Of a stretch of 64,000 bases of DNA, positions 37,774-46,628 are shown piece by piece. This stretch comes from CAWIJJ01 sp963836405 (GTDB taxonomy: Bacteria; Acidobacteriota; Terriglobia; Bryobacterales; Bryobacteraceae), in contig CAWIJL010000005.1 in NCBI GenBank assembly GCA_963836405.1, positions 248,001 to 312,000 on the forward strand, in the 5' to 3' direction. The number at the start of each line of letters is the position of its first letter. The stretch's first letter is position 1. The notes under the pieces were generated by a model. That model was given only the letters and a program-made list of their open reading frames with translations, had not been told where the DNA came from and did not search any database. The position numbers and the translations under genes were made by a program.

Positions 37774-40134
37774 TCAGGCGGCGCCCCACTTCCAGTCGCG
37801 CACTTCCGGCAGTTCGTCGCCGTAGCGCTCGATGTGAAGCCGGTGGTCCACCAACTTATCCCGTAATTCCTGTTTCAGATAGGCGCTCCGTGCGCCCAGT
37901 TGAGGCAGGCGGTCGATCACATCCATCGCCAGGTGAAAGCGGTCGAGTTCGTTCAGCACCGCCATATCGAACGGCGTCGTAATCGTGCCCTCTTCCTTGT
38001 AGCCCCGGACATGCAGGTTCGCATGGTTGGTCCTGCGATAAGTCAGGCGGTGGATCAACCACGGGTAGCCATGGTAAGCGAAAATAACCGGCTTGTCCCT
38101 GGTGAACAGTACGTCGAAATCGCGATCCGGCAGGCCATGAGGGTGCTCGCCCTGCGGTTGCAGCTTCATCAAATCCACGACGTTGATCACGCGTATCTTT
38201 AACGTCGGAATGTTGCGGCGAAGAATTTCTACAGCCGCCAGCGTCTCGAGGGTCGGAACGTCGCCCGCGCATGCCATCACCACGTCCGGATCGGAACCCT
38301 TGTCGCTGCTTGCCCATTCCCAAATGCCGATGCCGGCCGTGCAGTGGCGGATGGCGGCGTCGATATTCAGCCATTGCGGCGCAGCGTGCTTGCCGGCCAC
38401 GATTACGTTGACGTAGTGACGGCTTCTCAGGCAGTGATCCATTACCGAGAGAAGGCAGTTGGCGTCCGGCGGCAGATAGACGCGCACGATCTCGGCCTTC
38501 TTGTTCATCACCAGGTCGATGAAGCCCGGGTCCTGATGCGTGAAGCCATTGTGGTCCTGCCGCCAGACGTGGCTCGCCAGCAGATAGTTGAGCGACGCGA
38601 TCTTCCTGCGCCAGGGCAGATGCAGCGTCACTTTCAGCCACTTCGCGTGCTGGTTGAACATCGAGTCCACAATGTGAATGAAGGCTTCGTAGCTGTTGAA
38701 CACGCCGTGCCGGCCGGTGAGAAGATAGCCTTCCAGCCAGCCCTGGCACTGGTGTTCGCTCAGCACCTCCATCACGCGGCCTTCCTGCGCCAGGAATTCA
38801 TCCACCGGCTGCGTCTCCGCCATCCATTGCCGCCCGGTCGCCTCGAAGACCGCCCCGAGGCGGTTGGATAGTGTCTCGTCCGGCCCCCAGATGCGAAAAT
38901 TGCGTTGATTCGCATTCAGCCGGACCACGTCGCGAAGAAAAGCGCCCGCCACGCGCGTGTCCTCGGCCTCGACCGCGCCGGGCTCGGCCACCTCGATGGC
39001 ATAATCGCTGAACGCGGGCAGGCGGAGGTCTTTGAGCAGGACCCCGCCATTGGCGTGCGGATTGGCGCCCATGCGGCGTTCGCCGGCAGGAGCCAGCGAT
39101 TGCAGGTCCGGACGCAGGCACCCGGCGGAATCGAATAGCTCGTCCGGCCGGTAGCTTCTGAGCCATTCCTCGAGTTCCTTCAGGTGCCCGGGGTTGGTGG
39201 CCGGATCGGCAATGGGAACCTGGTGCGCCCGGAAAGAGCCCTCGACCGCTCGCCCGTCAACCGTCTTTGGACCGGTCCAACCCTTCGGCGTCTGGAGCAC
39301 GATCATGGGCCAGCGCGGCCGCTTCCCGGGCCCCCGCTCGCGCGCGTCCCGCTGGATTTCTCGAATTTCGGCCACGACACCGTCCAGCGTGGAACTCATA
39401 AGCGGATGCATGACCGCCGGGTCGTCTCCGGCCACGAAGTGCGGCTCCCACCCGCAGCCGCGCAGGAACTGTTCGAGTTCTTCCCTGGGGATACGCGCCA
39501 GAATGGTCGGGTTTGCGATTTTGAATCCGTTCAGGTGCAGGATGGGCAAGACCGCGCCATCATAAGCCGGGTTCAAAAACTTGTTGGAATGCCAGGCAGT
39601 CGCGAGCGGCCCTGTTTCCGCCTCGCCATCGCCGATCACGCACGCAACAATCAACTCCGGATTGTCGAACGCCGCGCCGAAGGCATGGCTGAGCGAGTAA
39701 CCCAGCTCGCCCCCTTCGTGGATCGAGCCCGGCGTCTCCGGAGCCACGTGGCTCGGAATGCCCCCGGGAAACGAAAACTGGCGGAATAACTGGCGCAGCC
39801 CGGCTTCGTCCCGGGTAACCGCCGGGTAGAACTCGCTATACGTCCCCTCCAGATACACATTGGCCACTACCGCCGGTCCGCCGTGCCCCGGACCGGAGAT
39901 GTAAATCATATCCAGGTCGTAGTCGCGGATGATGCGGTTCAGGTGCGCGTAGACGAAGTTCTGCCCGGGCGTGGTCCCCCAGTGTCCCAACAGGCGGGCT
40001 TTGATGTGCGCGGGCCGCAAGGGTTCCCGCAACAGCGGATTGTCGTACAGGTAGATCTGGCCCACGGAAAGGTAGTTCGCGGCGCGCCAATAAGCGTCGA
40101 TCCGGTCCATCAGTTCCGGCGAGGCTGTGCTCAT
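37774..40134 (-). CDS. xfp: Phosphoketolase (xylulose-5-P/fructose-6-P)
   Basis: 786 residues from the ATG at 40134, preceded by a strong GAGGAGG ribosome binding site. The thiamine diphosphate enzyme splits xylulose 5-phosphate (and often fructose 6-phosphate) into acetyl phosphate plus a shorter sugar phosphate. Visible motifs: IYISGPGHGGPAVVAN near 85-100, GGELGYSLSHAFGAAFDNP, VACVIGDGEAETGPLA (ThDP/Mg-binding GDG), NGFKIANPT and GHWGTTPGQNFVYAHLNR near residue 50. The end (ERYGDELPEVRDWKW) is typical. It is translationally coupled to acetate kinase, which would convert its acetyl phosphate to acetate and ATP. Confidence 0.97.
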   Translation of the reverse strand: MSTASPELMDRIDAYWRAANYLSVGQIYLYDNPLLREPLRPAHIKARLLGHWGTTPGQNFVYAHLNRIIRDYDLDMIYISGPGHGGPAVVANVYLEGTYSEFYPAVTRDEAGLRQLFRQFSFPGGIPSHVAPETPGSIHEGGELGYSLSHAFGAAFDNPELIVACVIGDGEAETGPLATAWHSNKFLNPAYDGAVLPILHLNGFKIANPTILARIPREELEQFLRGCGWEPHFVAGDDPAVMHPLMSSTLDGVVAEIREIQRDARERGPGKRPRWPMIVLQTPKGWTGPKTVDGRAVEGSFRAHQVPIADPATNPGHLKELEEWLRSYRPDELFDSAGCLRPDLQSLAPAGERRMGANPHANGGVLLKDLRLPAFSDYAIEVAEPGAVEAEDTRVAGAFLRDVVRLNANQRNFRIWGPDETLSNRLGAVFEATGRQWMAETQPVDEFLAQEGRVMEVLSEHQCQGWLEGYLLTGRHGVFNSYEAFIHIVDSMFNQHAKWLKVTLHLPWRRKIASLNYLLASHVWRQDHNGFTHQDPGFIDLVMNKKAEIVRVYLPPDANCLLSVMDHCLRSRHYVNVIVAGKHAAPQWLNIDAAIRHCTAGIGIWEWASSDKGSDPDVVMACAGDVPTLETLAAVEILRRNIPTLKIRVINVVDLMKLQPQGEHPHGLPDRDFDVLFTRDKPVIFAYHGYPWLIHRLTYRRTNHANLHVRGYKEEGTITTPFDMAVLNELDRFHLAMDVIDRLPQLGARSAYLKQELRDKLVDHRLHIERYGDELPEVRDWKWGAA

Positions 40135-41345
40135 GATGTTCCTCCTCGAAGTGTCGGGTTCTCGCTCATCAAATCGGAAACGATCCTTGCGATCGTTAAC
40201 TCCTCGTCCGTCGGTATTACTCGGACAGTCACTGCGGCGCCGGGACGAGAGATCTCCGCACAGGCGGCGATGCATTGGCTGTTGCGGGTCGCGTCGAGTT
40301 CGATGCCGAGGAAGCTGAGTCCCTCGCAGATGGCAGCGCGAACCTCCGGCGAACGCTCTCCGATGCCGCCCGAAAAAACCAGGGTCTCCAGACCGCCGAG
40401 CGCCGCCGCACTGCCGCCGATCCATTTCTTTGCCTGGTAGCAGAAAAGATCGAAGGCGTCGCGCGCGCATTCATCGTGGGCGCGCCGTGAGACCAGCTCG
40501 CGCATGTCGGCGGATTGTTGCGAGACTCCGAGCAATCCGCAGCGGCAACTGACGAAGTCATCGAGCTGCTCCGGCGTCAGGTTTTCCGTGCGCATGAGGT
40601 AAACCAGCAGGCCTGGATCGAGGTCGCCCGGCCGCGTGCCCATCATGATTCCCGAAGCCGGGGTGAAAGCCATGCTGGTGTCCACCGGCGCCATTCGATG
40701 GAGCGCCGTCATGCTGGCGCCGGAGCCGAGGTGGGCCAGCACCACGCGTCCCTCCGCCGCCGTTCCCGCCACGCGGCGCAACTCTTCCGTCAGGAACGTG
40801 TAGGAGAGGCCGTGGAATCCCAGGCGCCGTATGCCGGCATCGGCATAGCGGCGCGGAATGGGAAGAAGCTGCGCGACTCGGGGAAGCCCCCGGCCGAAAA
40901 CGGTATCGAAGCATGCGATCTGGAGCAGGCCGGGAAATCGTTCCTGGAACGCTTCGATGAGCGCAATCTCACGCGGCAGATGGGTCAGGTCCAGCGGTTG
41001 CGCCTGCCGGAGTTCCCGGAGCACTTCGGGCGTTATCGCCTGGTGCTTATCCAGCCGCACACCTCCATGCACCACACGGTGGCCGATCGCTTGAAAGGGT
41101 TCCCCGCCGCTCCATTCCGCTATCCAATCCATAATGCCGTGCGCCGCCTGGCGATGATCGGCCGTGCCCAACTGAATGCGATGAGTCTTCGCTTGGGAAA
41201 TGTCTGTCGCGGTCAGGGTTGCGCCGGAGCGGCCGATGCCCTCCACCCTTCCGCTCAGCTCGCGTTCCGGAGTTCCGTTCGAACGAAACGCCGCAAACTT
41301 GATGCTGGAGGAGCCTCCGTTGATCGTGAGAAGCCGGTATCGCAT
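40131..41345 (-). CDS. ackA: Acetate kinase
   Basis: 404 residues, the normal length. The ASKHA fold motifs are present: LTINGGSSSIKF (N-terminal phosphate loop), RVVHGG, FDTVFGRGLP, FHGLSYTFLTEEL (His180-type region) and AHLGSGASMTALHRMAPVDTSMAFTPASGIMMGTRPGDLDP with the catalytic and phosphate-binding residues. SGGIGERSPEVRAAIC near 320 is the adenosine pocket. ATG at 41345. The stop overlaps the phosphoketolase start by four bases (ATGA), so the two are coupled. The pair forms a short route from pentose or hexose phosphate to acetate with one ATP. Confidence 0.97.
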   Translation of the reverse strand: MRYRLLTINGGSSSIKFAAFRSNGTPERELSGRVEGIGRSGATLTATDISQAKTHRIQLGTADHRQAAHGIMDWIAEWSGGEPFQAIGHRVVHGGVRLDKHQAITPEVLRELRQAQPLDLTHLPREIALIEAFQERFPGLLQIACFDTVFGRGLPRVAQLLPIPRRYADAGIRRLGFHGLSYTFLTEELRRVAGTAAEGRVVLAHLGSGASMTALHRMAPVDTSMAFTPASGIMMGTRPGDLDPGLLVYLMRTENLTPEQLDDFVSCRCGLLGVSQQSADMRELVSRRAHDECARDAFDLFCYQAKKWIGGSAAALGGLETLVFSGGIGERSPEVRAAICEGLSFLGIELDATRNSQCIAACAEISRPGAAVTVRVIPTDEELTIARIVSDLMSENPTLRGGTS

Positions 41346-41459
41346 CGCGGTCCCGCGAGGTCACCCGGCACAGGTGCGATTGCGCGCTCGTGCGAGGGAC
41401 GAATGCTGCACGTTCAGCGTTAGGCTAGCACACCCCGGCGGCGGTAGCCGCACTGTGAC

Positions 41460-42686
41460 CTACTCGTAACGCAATGCCACAACCGGGTCCAGGCGTGCCG
41501 CGCGGCTTGCCGGCCAGATGCCGAAGAAGAGGCCCACGCCGACCGAGACCAGTACGCCGGAAACCGCGGCCCAAAGCGGCACCGCCGTGGGCAGGTTCGG
41601 GAAGATCAGCCCCACCAGCCTCGAAACAGACCAGCCCAGCATGAGGCCGATCAGACCACCCATGCCCGTCAAAACCACCGCTTCGGTGAGGAACTGGATC
41701 ACGATGTCGCTCCTCCGCGCGCCCACGGCTTTGCGAATGCCGATCTCGCGCGTGCGCTCGGTGACGCCCACCAGCATGATGTTCATCACGCCGATCCCGC
41801 CCACCAGCAGGCCGATGGAGCTGAGGATCACCATGACCAGCGCCACCATGGCGGTCACGCTGCGGAACTGCTCGATCATCTGCTCGGCCGTCGAAATCGA
41901 GAACGTATCGGGATCGTGGAACGGGACGCGGCGCTCCAGTCGCAGCACGGAACGCACCTCGTCCTGTGCCTTGTCGACCATTCCCTCTTTGGCGATCACG
42001 ATGAGCATGTGCTCGCGGAGATTGGGGAACATCTTGCGCATGGTGAAGTAAGGGATCAGGATGCGGGTGTCGTTCTGCCCGGGCAGCGCCGCGGCCGGCC
42101 TGTCCATCACGCCCAGAACGCGCATGGAGTGGCCGTCCACCTCGATGTTTTTTCCGACCGGATCCCCCTCCGGGAGCAACTGCTTTTGCACGTCTTCACC
42201 GATCACCACCACCGGCTGCCGGTGCATGCTCTCGATGTCGGTGAAGAAGCGGCCGAATTTCATGGTGGTGCCGCCGGCGGCGTAGCCTTCTTCGGTGCCG
42301 GCCATGTCGATTCCGTAAATGTCGTTGCCCTTGTAGCGCGCCGTGTGCATCCCGCTCATCGGGAAAATGTACGGGCTCACGTGTTCCACCGATGGGCAGC
42401 GTTCCGCAATGGCCCTTGCGTTCTCGAGCGTGAGCGGCTTGCGGCGTTGCTCCTCGCGCGTCCAGTTGCCCATCGCCTTCCCCTTCAGCACGATGACCGT
42501 GTTCGGCCCGAAGCTGCGCAGCAGGTTGGTGATCGCGCCATCCAGGCCGGCGATGATGGATCCGACGCCGATCACCGCGCCCGTGCCGATAATCACGCCC
42601 AGGATGGTGAGAAAGGAGCGCATCTTGTGCTCGCGCACGGTGGCAAGCGCGAGTTGCACGCCGTTCTGAACGGATCCCATCGTCAT
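41460..42686 (-). CDS. MacB-type ABC transporter permease
   Basis: 408 residues. N-terminal helix (about 22-45) in the MacB/LolC pattern (LTILGVIIGTGAVIGVGSI), then a large MacB periplasmic core domain (residues about 60-270), then the three C-terminal helices of the FtsX domain (GVMNIMLVGVTERTREIGIRKAVGARRSDIV is the conserved cytoplasmic loop contacting the ATPase). It exports lipids, peptides or drugs with an ATP-binding partner that is not in this window. Overlaps the next gene by four bases (ATGA). Confidence 0.93.
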   Translation of the reverse strand: MTMGSVQNGVQLALATVREHKMRSFLTILGVIIGTGAVIGVGSIIAGLDGAITNLLRSFGPNTVIVLKGKAMGNWTREEQRRKPLTLENARAIAERCPSVEHVSPYIFPMSGMHTARYKGNDIYGIDMAGTEEGYAAGGTTMKFGRFFTDIESMHRQPVVVIGEDVQKQLLPEGDPVGKNIEVDGHSMRVLGVMDRPAAALPGQNDTRILIPYFTMRKMFPNLREHMLIVIAKEGMVDKAQDEVRSVLRLERRVPFHDPDTFSISTAEQMIEQFRSVTAMVALVMVILSSIGLLVGGIGVMNIMLVGVTERTREIGIRKAVGARRSDIVIQFLTEAVVLTGMGGLIGLMLGWSVSRLVGLIFPNLPTAVPLWAAVSGVLVSVGVGLFFGIWPASRAARLDPVVALRYE

Positions 42687-43921
42687 TTTTCGGCCCTCAA
42701 CGCTTCGATCGGATCGAGTTGCGCGGCCTGCCGCGCGGGATAAATGCCGAAGAACAGGCCCACGATTGCCGAGAGCGCCACTCCCACTACCACGGCAGCG
42801 ATCGGAATCGACATGGGCACGGAGGTGGTGTTTCGGACGAGCACGGCAACCACCCAGGAGATGGTCACTCCAATCAGCCCCCCGATGCCCGAGAGCATCG
42901 ACGATTCCACCAGGAACTGGTTCAGGATGTCCTGGCGGCGCGCGCCCACCGATTTGCGGATCCCGATCTCATGCGTCCGCTCCGTAACCACCGCGAGCAT
43001 GATGTTCATGATCACCACGCCCCCCACCACCATGAAAACCGAAACCACGCCGACCGCGGTGGCGGCGATGGCGCCCGTCAATTGCGTCCAGAACTGGAGC
43101 ACCGAGTCCGAGGTCACCAGGGCGAACGAGTCGTCGTCTTTGGGCGACTGGTGGCGAAAGGCGCGCAACATCATACGCGCTTCCTCCTGGGCCTGCGTCA
43201 GGTGCTCGTGGTCCAGCGCCAGGCCCGCATAGTTCATGCCGCCGCGCGATCCCCAGATCTTGAAGTAGGTCTGGATGGGAATAATGACAAAGTTATCCTG
43301 GGACTGGCCGAACACCGAACCTTTGGCTTTGGAAACGCCCACTACGCGGAACGGCAGTCCGTCCACCGAGATGGTCTGCCCGATGGGATCGCTGCTGGGA
43401 AAAAAACGGGTTCGGATGTCATTGCCGATGAAGCAGACGGCCATGCGGCGTTCGTTCTCCATCTCGGAGATGAAACTGCCCTCCACCGCCTCGTAATTCA
43501 GGATGACGCCCATGTTGGGGGTGAGCCCCTGGACGCCCACGTTTTCCGCCGTTTCCTTGCCGAAGTGCGCGGTCGCACCGCGGCCGCTCGAGAGCCCCAG
43601 CTCGCGCGTGAGGTTAAGCCGCTCCTTGAGAAATTCGAATTCCTCCGGCTTCAATTGCGGGTTGCGCCGCAGCATTTCCAGGTATTTCTTGGGATCGAAC
43701 TGCATCATTGCGATGCGCGTCACCCGGTACCCGTCGGCCCCCATCTGCGCCACGTTCTCGGCGATGTAAAGATCCATCCCGTTGATCACGGACATCACCG
43801 AGATCAGGGTGGTGGTGGCGAGAATGATGCCCAGCAGGGTCAGGAAACTGCGCAGTTTGCTCCCGCGCAGCGACTGAACCGCGCCTGCTACCGCCTCCCA
43901 AAACGACGCGTGTGCTTCCAT
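42683..43921 (-). CDS. MacB-type ABC transporter permease
   Basis: 412 residues from the ATG at 43921 (a farther-upstream ATG at 43954 would overlap the previous gene). Same architecture as the neighbouring permease: N-terminal helix (LTLLGIILATTTLISVMSVINGMDLYI), periplasmic core, and the conserved loop ERTHEIGIRKSVGARRQDIL. The two permeases may form a heterodimer, or work separately with a shared ATPase encoded elsewhere. The gene begins two bases after the stop of the YheT-like hydrolase gene. Confidence 0.93.
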   Translation of the reverse strand: MEAHASFWEAVAGAVQSLRGSKLRSFLTLLGIILATTTLISVMSVINGMDLYIAENVAQMGADGYRVTRIAMMQFDPKKYLEMLRRNPQLKPEEFEFLKERLNLTRELGLSSGRGATAHFGKETAENVGVQGLTPNMGVILNYEAVEGSFISEMENERRMAVCFIGNDIRTRFFPSSDPIGQTISVDGLPFRVVGVSKAKGSVFGQSQDNFVIIPIQTYFKIWGSRGGMNYAGLALDHEHLTQAQEEARMMLRAFRHQSPKDDDSFALVTSDSVLQFWTQLTGAIAATAVGVVSVFMVVGGVVIMNIMLAVVTERTHEIGIRKSVGARRQDILNQFLVESSMLSGIGGLIGVTISWVVAVLVRNTTSVPMSIPIAAVVVGVALSAIVGLFFGIYPARQAAQLDPIEALRAEK

Positions 43922-43923
43922 TT

Positions 43924-44865
43924 TTAGACCTTTACCGCCTGTCGGCCGATCCACTGCATGATCGCCTCATCCACCCAGAAGCGCTCCGGAGAACGGGCCA
44001 GAAATCCGAGATGGCCGCCGTAATCGGGAGCAACCAGTTCGATGCGCGGATTGCCGCACACCGCTTCGGATTCGAAAATTCTGTATGGAATGAAGGTATC
44101 ATCCTTTGCCTGAATCAGCATAACCGGCACGCGCAGCCCATCCAGGTAATTGAGGGCCGATTGAGAGCGGTAGTAGTTCAGCGCGTTGCCGAAGCCGAAG
44201 CAGGGCGCGGTGAAGCGGTCGTCGATGTCGAATACCGAACGGAGAGCGGAGAATTCATGGCGGTCGTAACGGCCCGTAGCGGCGAGACGAGCCCGCATGC
44301 GCCGGACGAAGCGCGCCTCGTACAGGCGATTGTCGGGTTCGGCGATGCGGCGCGCGCAGGCTTCCAGGTCGAGCGGCGCGGACACGGCGCACACGCCGGC
44401 AATCCACTGCCGCGCGGCGTCACCCAGTTCCCCGGCGAGTTTCAATACCACGTTGCCGCCCAGCGAAAAGCCAACCAGCCAGGCGGGCGGGCGGCCCTCT
44501 TCGCGAAGGGCGCGGAGGACGGCCAGCAGGTCGCTCGTAAGCCCGGCGTGGTAGAGGGTCTGACAGAGATGCTCGGTGCCTCCGCAAGTGCGCATGTTGA
44601 ACTGGTGGGCCGCGAACCCGGCGGCGGTGGCCTTGGCGCTCAGGCTGGCGATGTAGACGGCGCGGCCGGAGCCTTCGAGGCCGTGAACCATCACGATTTC
44701 GCCTTTCGCTTCCGGCGGGCGCAAAGACGTGACCAGTACCTGCACCCCCGGTTCCGTGCAGAACAGCCGGTCCTCGGCCGCGACGGAACTCGCCGGGCGC
44801 GGCCAGTAGTGGCCGGCGATCGTCTGAAAATGAGGATTGCGGAACAGCGGACGAAAAGGAAGCAT
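43924..44865 (-). CDS. YheT-like alpha/beta hydrolase
   Basis: 313 residues. The YheT/ABHD1 group hallmark sequence is visible: NPHFQTIAGHYWPR at the N-terminus, MVHGLEGSGRAVYIASLSAKA (oxyanion and cap start) and FNMRTCGGTEHL. The nucleophile elbow is VGFSLGGNVVLK near residue 145, the acid Asp lies in QAKDDTFIP and the His in GGHLGF. Substrate unknown; esterase or lipase activity is expected. It is followed directly by the two permeases, so all three may be one operon. Confidence 0.9.
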   Translation of the reverse strand: MLPFRPLFRNPHFQTIAGHYWPRPASSVAAEDRLFCTEPGVQVLVTSLRPPEAKGEIVMVHGLEGSGRAVYIASLSAKATAAGFAAHQFNMRTCGGTEHLCQTLYHAGLTSDLLAVLRALREEGRPPAWLVGFSLGGNVVLKLAGELGDAARQWIAGVCAVSAPLDLEACARRIAEPDNRLYEARFVRRMRARLAATGRYDRHEFSALRSVFDIDDRFTAPCFGFGNALNYYRSQSALNYLDGLRVPVMLIQAKDDTFIPYRIFESEAVCGNPRIELVAPDYGGHLGFLARSPERFWVDEAIMQWIGRQAVKV

Positions 44866-44875
44866 CGGCCGGCCG

Positions 44876-45193
44876 CTACTTCGGCACGACCTTTACGTCG
44901 GTCACGTAATAGCCCGGCTCGGGATCGAGCACCACCACCACGGCTTCGATGCGGTCGCCCACGTGAAGCTTCTGGAATTCGGCGTCGGGCTTTACCGGGT
45001 AGTCCATCGTCATGGCCTCCATCCAGTCGCCGATCTTGCCCGCGTCGATCAAGGCGCTCTTCTGGTTCACGTCAAGCGCTTTGATTTCTCCCGTCATCGG
45101 ATACCGCTTGCCTTTGGCGGCTTCCTCGTGATGGCAACCACCGAAGGCCATGGCAAGCGAAACCAGCAACAGCGTCAGAAGCGAAGTCTTCAT
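44876..45193 (-). CDS. CusF-like copper-binding lipoprotein
   Basis: 105 residues. Lipobox FGGC at residues 17-20. The domain contains AMTMDYPV near 60, similar to the copper-binding AMTM-x-Y/F pattern of CusF-type proteins, with His-His-Glu-Glu just after the lipid anchor and a closing GDRIEAVVVVLDPEPGYYVTDVKVV. It should bind Cu(I)/Ag(I) in the periplasm. The start overlaps the previous gene by four bases (ATGA). No efflux pump gene is nearby. Confidence 0.85.
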   Translation of the reverse strand: MKTSLLTLLLVSLAMAFGGCHHEEAAKGKRYPMTGEIKALDVNQKSALIDAGKIGDWMEAMTMDYPVKPDAEFQKLHVGDRIEAVVVVLDPEPGYYVTDVKVVPK

Positions 45194-45528
45194 TTCTTCT
45201 TATCATCGCAGGGTGGCGCCGGAACCTGCACCTCTTTCATGTGGAAGCCGTTCGCTCCCGGCTTGAAATTCCGTATCCCCAGGGGAAGAGGGCCGGTACT
45301 CTTCAGGGTGTTGGTCAGTGGCACCGCGCAGGTTTTGGCCTGCGGCACGAGAGTCAGCCCCGGCACGACGATGGGTGGGGTATACGTTTTGGGTGGCGTG
45401 CCTACCTCCAGCTTCTGGAAGTAATTGCGAAAGGCGTTTTGCAGCGTCGCCGGCAGGGGTTTGGGTATAGCGGGCGTCTGAGCGAACGCAGCCGCGGAAG
45501 AGATTGCGATCAAAAGGCAGAATCGCAT
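45190..45528 (-). CDS. Secreted hypothetical protein, 112 residues
   Basis: Start at the ATG 45528 (MRFCLLIAISS), which has CCGGAGGTACG upstream; a longer frame is open but poorly supported. Signal peptide ends SAAAFAQTP. The mature part is proline- and lysine-rich with LPLGIRNFKPGANGFHMKEV and a Cys pair near each end. It is coupled to the CusF-like lipoprotein by a four-base overlap and may share a metal or stress role; that is inferred from position. Confidence 0.7.
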   Translation of the reverse strand: MRFCLLIAISSAAAFAQTPAIPKPLPATLQNAFRNYFQKLEVGTPPKTYTPPIVVPGLTLVPQAKTCAVPLTNTLKSTGPLPLGIRNFKPGANGFHMKEVQVPAPPCDDKKK

Positions 45529-45672
45529 ACGTACCTCCGGGTAATATTGTACGCCCTTTCGCGCAATCGACACGCTCGGAGTCTTGTCTCATGCAAGCCT
45601 TTCTCCACCGTTCCACCGCAGTCAGCTTCTTTCCCAGGATCTCAGCAAGTTCTGCGACGATTTCTGAGAACG

Positions 45673-45768
45673 ATGCCTGCACAGCGCGGCGAACTCCTCG
45701 ACGGCGACGCCGTGTTCGAAGAGATCCGGCAGTTGAGCGCACGGCGCCGGGCAGAAACGCGGAAGTGA
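45673..45768 (+). pseudogene. ParD-like antitoxin remnant (C-terminal part only)
   Basis: A 31-codon piece, MPAQRGELLDGDAVFEEIRQ and LSARRRAETRK, matches the end of ParD-type antitoxins (ID/DGD-x-V/F-E-E pattern that contacts the toxin). The N-terminal ribbon-helix-helix DNA-binding part is missing. Its TGA overlaps the GTG of the toxin gene by two bases, the usual ParDE spacing. Confidence 0.55.
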
Positions 45769-46091
45769 GTCGCCCACGCTTTGTGCTCACGCCGCAGGCG
45801 CGAGCCGATCTCCTCGAAATCTGGAACTATATCGCCGAAGACAGCCCGGAAAATGCAGACCGGGTTTTGGAACGGCTGTACGCTGCCTTCACGCGCGTGG
45901 CCGAGGCCCCAGGAATGGGCCATCACCGGGAAGACTTGGCGGATCGGCGGTTCCGCTTCTAAACGGTTCACTCTTACGTGATCGCCTACCGCGATCGGAC
46001 CAGGCCGCTCCAGATCATCGGCATCGTTCATGGAGCCCGCCAGTTGGAGGCGTTCTTCCAGCGCCGGATCGGGGGGCAGGCTGCCGAATGA
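45765..46091 (+). pseudogene. ParE/RelE-family toxin with premature stop
   Basis: GTG at 45765. The first 65 codons read SRPRFVLTPQARADLLEIWNYIAEDSPENADRVLERLYAAF, then EAPGMGHHREDL and RRFRF, as in ParE/RelE toxins. A TAA at 45960-45962 ends the frame, but the same frame continues with TVHSYVIAYRDRTRPLQII and VHGARQLEAFFQRR to a TGA at 46089-46091, the usual C-terminus of this family. A single base change in one codon therefore truncates the toxin and removes the catalytic tail. With a truncated antitoxin the locus is inactive. Confidence 0.7.
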
Positions 46092-46206
46092 GCCAGGCGC
46101 TTTCTCCCGCCGCCCGCGGCGCGGATGCGCTCGTCTCGAGCCCGCTCACGCGGGTCATGTACGCCGACTCGGCCAGGGGGTGACTCTCGACTGGATCCTG
46201 AAGGGG

Positions 46207-46611
46207 TCATTGGCGGCGGCCGAGCGCGCGCAGGATCCGGGCCAGAGTCGCCGGTTTCCGCACCACGCACTCCCGTATCCTTAGAACAGTCCACCCGCCG
46301 CGCCTCAAAGATTGGGCGACGCGGCGGTCGCGACGCCTGTTCGTCTCGATCTTATTTCGCCAGAATTCCGTGTTGGTGCGCGGCAGGTACTTGCAACGGC
46401 AGCCATGCCAGAAGCAGCCGTCCACGAACACCGCCAGCTTCCGGCCAGGCCATGCGAAATCGGGCTTGCCCGCCACGGGCCAATGCTTCCGATATCCACG
46501 GATGCCGGCCGCCCACAAAAGTCGTCCAAGGGGCAGTTCGGTCGTGGTGTTGCCGCGCGAGTGAACGGCTGCCATGATTTTGGACCGGACTTCCTTCTTT
46601 ACGTGGTCCAT
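46207..46611 (-). CDS. vsr: Very-short-patch mismatch repair endonuclease (Vsr)
   Basis: 134 residues from the ATG at 46611 (CGGAAGTGG upstream). Nicks DNA at T:G mismatches formed by deamination of 5-methylcytosine. Key residues sit where the E. coli enzyme has them: Asp51 in GKPDFAW, Asp64 (E. coli has His) in VFVDGCFWHGC, His69 in the same motif, plus the N-terminal SRGNTTTEL block. A Cys/His zinc site is suggested by CFWHGC with CKYL nearby. It follows the restriction enzyme gene after 17 bases, completing a methylase-nuclease-repair operon. Confidence 0.93.
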   Translation of the reverse strand: MDHVKKEVRSKIMAAVHSRGNTTTELPLGRLLWAAGIRGYRKHWPVAGKPDFAWPGRKLAVFVDGCFWHGCRCKYLPRTNTEFWRNKIETNRRRDRRVAQSLRRGGWTVLRIRECVVRKPATLARILRALGRRQ

Positions 46612-46628
46612 GTGGCACCACTTCCGTT

